Below are positions 55,875-64,000 of a stretch of 64,000 nucleotides of DNA, piece by piece. The notes under the pieces were generated by a model that was not told the origin of the DNA, searched no databases, and saw nothing but the letters and a program-made list of their open reading frames with translations. Numbering within the stretch: position 1 is the first letter of the stretch; every line of letters starts with the position of its first letter. The DNA comes from Trichoderma breve (Eukaryota > Ascomycota > Sordariomycetes > Hypocreales > Hypocreaceae): NCBI RefSeq assembly GCF_028502605.1, contig NC_079232.1:1984001-2048000 (forward strand), in the 5' to 3' direction. The position numbers and the translations under genes were made by a program.

Positions 55875-56342
55875 ATGTCATCCTCAAAACCCCCCTCAGC
55901 CAAACCTCTCCCCCAAAAGCCTTTCAAAGTCATCCCCAACCACCCCCTCCGAACTCGTCCTGCCGCCCCCCTCCAAGCCCTCCCCCAACTCCCTCAGTCC
56001 AGGCTCCGTGCCGACTCGGACACCCTCCCCTCAAACTCCCACCAGCTCAAGAACCTCAAGATCACGCAGTACTGCCGCATCCAAGTCCATGAAGCTCGCG
56101 ACGGGGCCCCAGGATTGGTGCAGTACTGGATCAGAGCGGATTACGTCCTGAGCGACCGCCTTAAGGATTCGGACGTTCCTAAAGGCCACTGGTCTAAGCT
56201 CGTGGAGCTTGCCAAGGCTGTGTGCGGTGATCGGAGTGCCAACTCTCGCAGTGAAGTCAGGATGCTCACGGCGTTCTATTCCCCTGATGATACGAGCAAG
56301 GTGGATATGAAGGTAGAGTCGCTTCCTCTAGAGTTGCAATAA
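55875..56342 (+). CDS. Small hypothetical protein
   Basis: Open frame of 155 aa starting at an ATG in a good context (CAAAAATGTC). The first 60 residues are Pro/Ser-rich. The second half looks ordered: NLKITQYCRIQVHEARDG, GLVQYWIRADYVLSDRLKD, HWSKLVELAKAVCGDRS, RMLTAFYSPDD. I do not recognise the family. Two other frames are open across the C-rich first part (up to 150 aa), but only this frame continues into the ordered half. The C-rich to mixed composition switch resembles that in the DsbA-like and HET genes. Confidence 0.5.
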   Translation: MSSSKPPSAKPLPQKPFKVIPNHPLRTRPAAPLQALPQLPQSRLRADSDTLPSNSHQLKNLKITQYCRIQVHEARDGAPGLVQYWIRADYVLSDRLKDSDVPKGHWSKLVELAKAVCGDRSANSRSEVRMLTAFYSPDDTSKVDMKVESLPLELQ

Positions 56343-56834
56343 TTATTGGCTACCAAAGGGCTGCTAATCTTGCTGCAGACGGAGTTCACGCAGACAACCG
56401 ATTAGATAGTATGATGAACAGAGGATTTAAAAGGCTATATGCCTACTCTGTTTTGAGAAAAGGGGGGTAAAGGAGTTTTGCTGCGGATGGAATTCACACA
56501 GACGACCGATTAGAGATAGGTAGTACGATGAATAAAGGATCTAAAAGGCTATATGCCTATTGTTTTGAAAGGAAAAAAGATAAAGGAAATTTGTAGAATG
56601 TGACTACCAGTATGACTAGACCTTTGGGATCCAACTCTATAAGTGTATATACGTCCTCCCATATTCAATATGGTGGCACATGAATATCCAACATAACGCC
56701 TCAATTAATCTGACTTGCATCTTTAATTACATATCCTCTCCATCTATCCACACATTCCTCCTCTTCTCGCTTCTTCTCTTCTCTCTTCTTATTTCCTCTC
56801 CTCTTCTCGCCCCTTAGAATCAGCTGGATTCCCT
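56343..56834. other. Convergent 3' region with a diverged tandem duplication
   Basis: About 490 bases between the ends of two convergent genes. The first half is taken up by a two-copy repeat (listed separately); the second half is CT-rich on the plus strand (CTTCTTCTCTTCTCTC near 56770), which would be the A/G-rich 3' UTR of the GH16 gene. Confidence 0.55.
56370..56590. repeat. Imperfect two-copy tandem duplication of about 110 bp
   Basis: Copy 1 runs from 56370 to about 56477 and copy 2 from 56478 to about 56590. Both begin TTGCTGC and share a CGATTAGA segment and an AAAAGGCTATATGCCTA segment followed by TGTTTTGA. Differences include several transitions and small insertions, so the duplication is old. 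It lies in the non-coding space between convergent genes. Confidence 0.7.
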
Positions 56835-59204
56835 TTACAACAGCATAACAGCCATAGCACCAACAAGAGCAAGAGTGCTCATGCCGGTGCGCACAGCACC
56901 GCTGCCCAGAGGGGGGAGACAGTCAGCGCCTGAGCAGCCAAGGCCGCTGGAAGGAGCAGGAGGCTGGGCGGTAGGGCCAGAGGCCACGGTTGTCCAGGTG
57001 CCGTTGCCGCCGGCGGGAGCGCTGGGGGCGACGGGAGCAACAGGGACAACGGGAGCGACGGGAGGGGGGGAAACAGGGGCCACGGGGGCGCTGGGAGCCG
57101 GGGCAACAGGAGCAACGGGCTCAACAGGAGCACTGGGAGCCGGAGCCACAGGAGCGACGGGCTCAACGGGGGCGCTAGGAGCCGGAGCAACGGGGTAGCT
57201 AGGAACGACACCGCCGGCAGCATTGCTGGGAGCCGGAGCAATGGGCATGACGGGAACGATAGAGACGGGAGGAGCAGGAGCAACAGGGACAACGGGTGGC
57301 GCAACACCAGTTGGCTGAGCAGGAATGGGGATGACCTGAGTAGAGTGACGAGCAGGGCAGTTGGTAACATCAGGAGCACAGCTCGTGATGGTGTGAACAA
57401 TGGTGATGGCAGTGGTGAGAGTCTCGGGACCGCTGGGAGCACCGTTCGAGGGAGGAGCAGCACCGGTAGGCTGAGCAGGAGGGATGGGAATGACCTGAGT
57501 AGAGTGACGAGCAGGGCAGTTGGTCACATCAGGAGCACAGCTAGTGATGGTGTGGACGATGGTGATAGCAGTGGTGAGTGTCTCAGGACCGCTGCCGTTA
57601 GAAGGAGGAGCAGTGGTAGCAGCGGCAGCGGCAGAAGAGCTGGACTCGGCCTCCTCGACGGGGCAGACGGTCGTGTACAGAGCAACAGTCTCAGTGGTGA
57701 CAGTGGGGCGGAATGGGCAGTTGGTGACTTCGGGACCGCACTGAGAGATGGTATGAACGCGAGTGGTGTAAACGGTGGAGGTCGTCAGCTGAGCGGGAGT
57801 AGTAACGGCAGCGGAAGAGTTAGACCACCTGCTGGTAGTGACAGCAGGGGGGAGGCTGGGAGTGATGACAGGAGGCAGGCTGGCAATCACGGAAGTCGGG
57901 ACGACAACACTGCTGTGAGCGGAAGAAGCGGCAGCGGAAGAGGCAGCGGCAGAAGAAGCAGCCTTGGAGGTAGCGGCCTTGCTGGAGGTAGCAGCCTTGC
58001 TAGAGGTGACAGCCTTGCTAGAAGTAGCGGGCTTGGAGGTAGCGGGCTTGCTTGAAGTAACAGCCTTGCTGGAGGTGGTGGGCTTGCTGGTGCTCTGGCT
58101 GAAGTAGCGGATGTCCTGGATCTGGAAGTAGGTCTGGGCAAAGTCACCGGGGAACTTGGCAACATAGTCAGCGCAAGTGGCCTGCTTGGTGGCGGCGGCG
58201 CAGCTCTGTTGCCAGAAAGCAGGAGTGCCAACGGGGTTGCCGCAGAAGTCAATGTCGAGAATGAGACGCTGGCTGTTGAAGTGTTTGTCGATGTTGCAGT
58301 TGGAGCCCTGGAGGTTGACAGCGGGAGTTCCCCAAGTAGCAGTGTCGGGGTTGGACGAGGCCAGGTTAGCAGGCTCGGCACCGCGGTGCCAGTTGTACAG
58401 CTTGATGTAGTCGCTGGTCCACTCAATGGCGTCTATACAGAGTTAGATTTCGACTACCCATTGCGCAAAGGGAAGTTGTGTACTTACAGGTACCGCCGGA
58501 GCTGGAGGCCCAGGGGCCCTTGTTGTCGTTGGCAGTGCATCCCTGGTTGAGGTACTGGCTGGGAGGGCTCTGGAAAGTGTTGTCACAGTTGGGAGTAGCG
58601 ACGGAAGCGGTCTGGCCGGCGTTCTCGAGAATACACTGGCCGAAAGTCTTGGTGTCGCCGACGTGGAAGGCAGGCTGGTTCTGGACAATGTTGTTCCAGC
58701 CCTCGTACACATCGATCTCTCCATCGTTGGGCCAGCTGTCACCAAGAGTCCAGAAAGAGGGCCAGCTACCGCACTTGTTGGTAGGCAGGTGGGAGAATCG
58801 GGCGACAATGAGACCGTGCTTGTAGGAAGCCTTGGACTCGAGTCTAATGGAGTTACGGCCAGGGAATCCGGCGCCCTTGAGGACGGTCTTGGTGTCAACT
58901 CCGAGGTAGACCTCGTTGTTGCTGGTGATCTTGGCCAGTCCCTGTGACTGGGCGTTGGCCTGGTTCTGGTAGACTACGAAACCAGAGTTGGTATCGGCGG
59001 CCTATAGTACCGTAGTTAGTAAGGAAGATATCTCAAGCAACCGGTGGGCGATGACGGATATAGAGCAGAGAGTCGTACATCGTTGAAGGTGAATTTGCTG
59101 AAGAAGTTGGTGTGGTCGTAGGTATCGGCCAAAGTAAACTGAGTAGCAACAGCACTACCCGCACAGGCAAGAAGTGCCGTGCTAAGGGCGTTAAGAGAAG
59201 GCAT
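56835..59204 (-). CDS. GPI-anchored GH16 endo-1,3(4)-beta-glucanase-like enzyme
   Basis: Three exons, 59079-59204, 58488-59001 and 56835-58432, 745 aa. A signal peptide ([20 protein letters not shown]) is followed by the GH16 domain. Landmarks are [41 protein letters not shown] with the catalytic ExDxxE as E137, D139 and E142, then [17 protein letters not shown]. The domain ends near residue 325 (IQDIRYFSQ). Then come a Ser/Lys/Ala linker ([12 protein letters not shown] units), Cys-containing repeats ([14 protein letters not shown] twice and a diverged [14 protein letters not shown]), a [11 protein letters not shown] repeat region, and a C-terminal hydrophobic GPI signal ([13 protein letters not shown]). 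It should be a wall-bound enzyme acting on beta-1,3 or mixed-linked glucans. Both introns are in phase with CTAAC branch sites. Confidence 0.9.
57029..57190 (-). repeat. Coding repeat region ([11 protein letters not shown])
   Basis: Near-identical units encoding [14 protein letters not shown] lie head to tail in the Pro/Ala/Val-rich stalk of the GH16 protein. Unit length is a multiple of three, so copy number can vary without frame loss. Confidence 0.75.
57308..57593 (-). repeat. Direct duplication of a Cys-containing module in the GH16 stalk
   Basis: The segments 57308-57434 and 57463-57593 are nearly identical at DNA level and each encodes the module with [19 protein letters not shown] and [10 protein letters not shown] third, diverged copy lies upstream in the protein (near 57700-57780). 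The low divergence of the two copies suggests a recent duplication. Confidence 0.8.
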
Positions 59205-62200
59205 TTTGCGAATAGTTGTCTCGATGATTTAAGGATAGGCTGAAATTCGAATATCGTCTGAAAGAATGACTAGATTTCTTGATGTGTTCGACCAGGAACG
59301 AATGTGTTGTAGACGTACGATACGTCAGAGGACGAGCGTCGATGCTCAAAGTTGTCGTTGATTGACGTGTGAGGGATTGACAACGAAGGAGTGTGTGATG
59401 AGACACTTCTGGTGGCAGTCGACCTTCTTTTAGATGGAAACATCTTCGACCCCTGGGCCCATTACGAGAAGCTTTCTCATAGGCGGCAACACCGCATGCA
59501 TCCAAGGCCAACGACAATACGGCATGTGAGTAATGCCATACGGCTAAGGGCCTCCTAGACTTGGCAAAGCCCTTGCTGTCCACCTTGAGATCCCATAATG
59601 CCAGGGGGTGAAAGCCGTATCGAGCATATGTGGGCGAATACCCAGTGAGATCAGGGGACTATGCTGAAATGGGCCCATCTTGGGTGTGTGGGATAGCAGC
59701 AACACCCAGGCCAATCAGTTGGATGGAAACATGGGGAGGGCGAATCACGAAGCTGATCCGGGAGGGTGAGCCGAACCAATTTGGTAACGGGACCCGAGCC
59801 CTACTGCCTTGGCTCTCAAACATCAACAGACAGAAATAGCATGGCGAGATTGCAGTTCTTTACAGCATGGTGTTGGACATTGGACCCGGTATTCAGCTGG
59901 AATCAAATGGAGCTCGTGAAAATGTCAAGCACAGAACGACGAGGCTTGCTCTCAGGAGATCCAGTTCCATGGTATCCCGGCATGGCATGGCATGGCAGCG
60001 CCCAGGCATGAACTGCTCTCCTGCTGCAGAAATTCATGTGAAGCGCGCCGACGGCGAATCACCCCATCCCCTCTTGACAACGGGGCCGCTAATGCAGGAA
60101 CTGCATGGTTCCAGGGGCGAAACATTCATTCTGGACCTGTCGACTTCCTTGAAAGCTTCTTCACCACCCTTGTCGGCCAAGAAAAGTCCGAGTTCCAGTA
60201 CCTGGGTTGGTTGCCGCCTTGAGAATCCATACTGTACGAGAACGGAGTATGGCGGGGTGTCCATACTCGTATAACGGGCTGCAGAAATGTTTGAAAAGCC
60301 CGTTGCTCGTCCAATGCCAGGCGGCAAACTCGCTCCGCCTTGCCGCGGGTTTCAATCCAGGGCGTCAGCATACTGATATGGACTCGATTCTCCATATTCA
60401 CCCTCAATTTCAACGGAGTATCCCCGGCATAAGGGCGCACGACAAAAGCGTCTTAGATAGGGAGCATGCGCTTCGTATATCTGCACAGACATCCAATGCT
60501 CCAGCTCCTTGCTTGAGGGTACGTGTACGAGTACCAGTGCGCAGAGATGGTGCACGTATCATCCAGTATGTATCTCTACCGTCCCGGTCTATCCGACTTT
60601 GGATGTCGATAGTTGTAAACGCTTTAGCGAGCCCGAGTCGTGTTGGATCTATTGGACTTTCTGTGCCGCGTCTTCCTTCGATAGCATGCGGAAAGTCCCA
60701 CATGGGAAACCACCGAAACGCTGCGCCACGAAGGATGGTTGGATGGGCAGCATAAAACCTAAAGATATGCAGGTTGCAGATTGCGTGGCAAGTCCGATTC
60801 TTGTCGCAGGCTTATCATATAAAGGAAATCCCGTGCTCTTTGGCGGTTGAGCTTCGTCTGGAGAGGAAGAGAGAGGAAGTGAGAGACTGGCCTCGCGTCA
60901 ATCTTGGCGCATCGATGCATCTCAGGCACCAGAAACGCCCCAGTTTCGAAGCGAGATCATGATGGAAAAGACTCGAAGACGCCTGAAGAGAAGATGCAAT
61001 GCTCGCACCGCGCCATCATGACATTCCAGCTGCAAATGCATATGCAGAGTGCTGCTGTATAGTCGCATTGCATGATGCCGACGTTAATTTCCTTTCGAAG
61101 GCATGTTGTCAACAAACCCAACGACAGTAGACGGCAACCCGGAGCTCCGACCTCGACGTTGCTGTACGTGTACTAGCACCAGCACGTCCGACGGTAGAGG
61201 CGCCGGATCAGGGAAGCTTCAGGGCGCTAAACCAGCCCGTCCAGCTGTCCCCTATCACGCGTGGCCGCCGGGCAGCAAGCCAGGGGACCTCCATGCCCTA
61301 GCCGTGCGGGTTTTAGTGGTCGAAAGCCTCACCAACACAAACCAACACCATGAAGAAACTAGCTGTGCAGATACTGAAGAGAATCACGGGCCCATTTCAG
61401 CCTGCATACGCCAACATCTCGGCAACTCCCCCAAAAAGCCTAATCGTGAAAAAAACCAGACGAAGGAACAAACACCAAATGAACAGTGGGGGGCACTGCA
61501 TGGAAACCCGCTTTAGGTTTTGATCTATTTGAATTGAATTTTCTTTTCCGGTTGGACTTTCGGACAACTCCCCCATAGCTCCACTCTACATTGGAAGTCG
61601 GGTATCCTCGACTGCTCCTTTCAGGGGAAGCTCCCAAACTTCAGAATTCCCTTTCTACCCTTCTCCCCTTCCCTCCAGGCAATCTGCTGCCGGTTAGTAC
61701 GAGTATGTAATCATCAAATGTCCCCCATAGAAGCTTCTGATTCGCTTCTGGGCTGCTCAACCTTGTAGCTTTCTATGCAGTCCATTCGCCTATATCCCTG
61801 CCTTGCATACGTGGCAGGCTTGCTCTTCGTGTTGGCTGCGAGGTCTCTATAACACCGTAGTCGTTTGCTTTCCTCATCTCTTCCATCTTGTTTTTTGGCC
61901 GCATCATTTGGAAATACGAGCTATAGCTGCGAGTTCTCCTGAAAGCTCCATGTACCAATTCATGGCAAATAACTGCCAGGGCAGCATGAGTCCAGTCTAA
62001 GGTTTCATCTTGCCTGAGGTCTCGTATGTTTACTGTTTGCCCTTTTCGGCCTTTTTAATAGGAGATTAGATTTTCTGAAGTTGAATGCCGATGGCGGGTG
62101 TCCTCGTATCGAGACCGTGACTTGGCATACCGAATCCTAGATGTCTTAAAAGATAGTATCGACACTCAAACCCCTGTCTGGTCCTACTATTAAGTATCAT

Positions 62201-62254
62201 GTACATCCAGTTATCGCCATGGAGGAGATTCTAGTAGCTTAGCACATCGTATAA
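59205..62254. other. Gene-poor region between GH16 and FMT1
   Basis: About 3.0 kb with only short ORFs (up to 182 aa) that have no domain or consistent coding pattern. The left end is the GH16 promoter and leader. Two motif copies occur: GTACGAGT at 60525-60532 and at 61697-61704. The right end is the FMT1 3' flank. A small direct repeat CATGGCATGGCATGGCA is at about 59982-59998. Confidence 0.5.
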
Positions 62255-63625
62255 TCATTTCATCTTCTTGAGGAATTCCCTCATCCCAATCCTCGCTGTC
62301 TGCGTCGTCTTCCCATCAACCTTGACACTCCTCACACGCACCCAGCCCCCATGTGTCGTCTGTACGTAAAATGCATCACGTTCATCATCGATTCTGACGG
62401 CCCTCTGAATATCCTTTCCTTCGTTCCCTGTTTCAAACCGAAATAGTACTTCCTCATCTCTTCCCGTCACTTCATGCTCAGAAACACTCTCCGCATCCAG
62501 GAAAAGCACTCGCTTAAATTTGCCTTTGTTGTTTCTTACCTGTGTCCACACCGTATTGAAGGTGTTGACAAAACGCTCAAAATGGGATGGGGTCCAGTCA
62601 GGCCAACTAATCTGTGATTCGCCTTTGCCCACTTTCGGTGCGTGAACTAGTTCCTCGTCTTTGAGCTGCTCGGCCATCCACCCTGCGTCCGTATATGGTG
62701 GCACATGCAGTCCGTCTCGTAGTCCCTGGACGAGCATCTCTGCGCCTACCTTGGCAAGGGCTTCTGTAAGACTCTGGAGCGTAGCACTGGCTGGTATCGG
62801 TAAGCCAGGGGGTGGTGTCTGAGCGAGAACGGTGCCATGGTCAAAGACCCTTGGGTCCAACGTCTGAAGTGATACACCAGTGTACTTATCGCCACGCATC
62901 ATGGCGTGATGAATTGGAGCTGGGCCACGTAGACTGTATCACTCCGTTAACTCAATGCAATTCAACTCGGCACCATGACATAGGGCTTCAATGGTGAGGC
63001 TTACTGTGGTAATAGTGATGGATGCACGTTCAATCCTCCATATTTTGTCGAATTCAATACCCGCGGTGGAACAAACAATCCAAATGAAACAACGACAATT
63101 AAGTTGGTCCCTTCCGGCGTCTATTATCCATTCAGCCTTTGCCCAGGAAGAAGAAATTTTCCAAACGAGAATGGTCATGAACGGAGGTGTAGATTGTCTA
63201 CGGATGCGTAAGGGATTAGGACCATAGAGGTAGAACTTACCTTCCAGCCTCTAAATGTCTCTCGTTGATGTATCCTTAACCCTAAATGTTCCGCAACAGA
63301 TTTACATGGCACTATCTTCTGTTATACCATCTTGAATCGTCGATGAGAAACCACTATGCTTACCCTCACTGATGTCTTTAAATCCTCTCCCAGTTCGCCT
63401 CGGAGGCAAAACCATGACATCCAGAGACTCAATAAGCTGTGTGTTCCTTTCATGCTCACGATGCAGTGCACGTAAAGATTCGCAGCTAAATGCATCTGAG
63501 CCACAAAACAATATTCGGAGCGGGTCTGAGGTCCTCGGTGTGATTTCAGATGAGAAACATCGTCGTTGAGCGACCGCGACTCTCAGCTTTGGGGCGGAGA
63601 TTAGGCGGGAAAAAGGTCGTATCAT
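62255..63625 (-). CDS. fmt1: Mitochondrial methionyl-tRNA formyltransferase
   Basis: Four exons, 63364-63625, 63241-63311, 63005-63120 and 62255-62933, 375 aa. The N-terminus is basic and Ser/Arg-rich (MIRPFSRLISAPKLRVAVAQRRCF), a likely mitochondrial presequence, followed by LRILFCGSDAFSC. Exon 3 restores NLIVVVSFGLFVPPRVLNSTKYGG and LNVHPSLLP with the catalytic N142 and H144; exon 4 continues LRGPAPIHHAMM and TGVSLQTLDPRVFDHG, with D181 at the third catalytic position. The C-terminal half is the usual tRNA-binding extension. The enzyme formylates initiator Met-tRNA for organelle translation. The residue after LLP is His where Asp is common. Exon 2/3 boundaries rely on the conserved motifs. 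Confidence 0.88.
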
Positions 63626-63901
63626 TATTGTAATTATTATGATATCATTTCACATAGACATATAATGAGAAGAAAAAAGCATTCAACTGGAACAGGACTT
63701 TTCTGTGAGCCAATGCCGAGATGAACGTTGCTGTTTCTGCGGTTGCAGGGTATGGCGATATTTCGCAGAACCTCAATTGGCCACTCACTCGCGCTTGGTG
63801 CAAATTCGGCTTATATGCATCAACATCCATAAAATATAAAACCAACATCATGAGCTCCGTCACATAAAATAGGTATGTTTCGTAAGATAAGATAATATTT
63901 C

Positions 63902-64000
63902 TCAAGTCATCTCTACGCTCCATTCGCAGGCAACATTCCAAATACTCCCTTCCAACTCAACATCCCACACAGGCGGCTCAATCAGCACCACGCTCCCCAT
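63902..64000 (-). CDS. 3' end of a gene cut by the window
   Basis: On the minus strand the frame entering from the right edge stays open for 32 codons and ends at TGA (63902-63904). The peptide VVLIEPPVWDVELEGSIWNV is followed by ACEWSVEMT, which looks like the C-terminus of an ordered protein. The family is not recognisable from so little. It would be in tandem with FMT1, about 275 bases upstream of its start codon. Confidence 0.4.
   Translation of the reverse strand: MGSVVLIEPPVWDVELEGSIWNVACEWSVEMT

Noticed and set aside
55699..56151. 150-aa Pro-rich plus-strand ORF overlapping the small gene at 55875
   Set aside because: Open only because of the C/A-rich leader; it stops before the ordered part that the 155-aa frame encodes.
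57345..58055. 236-aa plus-strand ORF opposite the GH16 gene
   Set aside because: Ser/Gly/Arg-rich complement of the Ser/Thr/Pro stalk; the minus strand model has catalytic motifs and correct introns.
57887..58426. 179-aa minus-strand ORF within the GH16 gene
   Set aside because: Different frame of exon 3; the GH16 frame carries the conserved domain end and is open throughout.
60207..60755. 182-aa plus-strand ORF in the GH16-FMT1 gap
   Set aside because: No recognisable motif, and competing ORFs on the other strand are similarly long; not supportable as a gene.
62939..63178. 79-aa minus-strand ORF inside FMT1
   Set aside because: It is an out-of-frame reading across exon 3 and its introns; the correct frame gives the conserved NLIVVVSFGLFVPPR segment.

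Overview
The window comes from the nuclear genome of a filamentous ascomycete, most likely a hypocrealean Sordariomycete (a Trichoderma-like genome would fit). The grounds are short 50-120 nt introns with CTAAC or CTGAC branch sites, a WetA conidiation regulator, a HET-domain gene, a NACHT protein of fungal type, GPI-anchored wall proteins, and fungal forms of Rad52, Med1, Sts1/Cut8 and Orm. Naming the genus is inference. No virus, plasmid or prokaryotic element is visible.

Layout. 0-9 kb: a secreted PI-PLC-like protein, then about 6.8 kb without a recognisable gene but with many copies of an ACTCGTAC/GTACGAGT motif. 9-15 kb: a short uncharacterised gene, a 3.3 kb non-coding stretch and wetA. 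15-20 kb: AT-rich DNA, tRNA-Ser(AGA), a kinase-fold gene and a HET-domain gene, which read as accessory content. 20-38 kb: a housekeeping block of RAD52, STS1/CUT8, NOP13, a DsbA/FrnE-like thioredoxin, an F-box-like protein, an Air1/2 zinc-knuckle protein (TRAMP exosome cofactor) and ORM1 (sphingolipid control). 38-40 kb: a Thr-rich GPI-anchored wall protein built on tandem repeats. 40-49 kb: an AT-rich insert with two divergent genes, an 11-exon SNF2/Rad5-like helicase and a 7-exon STAND protein (DUF7708-like domain, NACHT, two C2H2 fingers). 49-64 kb: a SUR7/PalI membrane protein, a conserved unnamed protein, MED1, a small hypothetical gene, a GPI-anchored GH16 glucanase, mitochondrial methionyl-tRNA formyltransferase, and the 3' end of one further gene.

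I rebuilt eleven spliced genes by following reading-frame phase and conserved motifs across splice sites; exon coordinates are in each entry. Three introns appear to be GC-AG. RAD52 appears to start with an 8-nt coding exon. The strongest candidates for something new are the divergent helicase/NACHT-C2H2 pair at 40.7-48.9 kb and the 13 intergenic copies of the 8-mer ACTCGTAC. Genes on this window do not form one pathway; the functional links are the divergent pair, the two self/non-self-type genes (HET and NACHT), and several cell-wall or surface proteins (PLC-like, repeat protein, SUR7-like, GH16).
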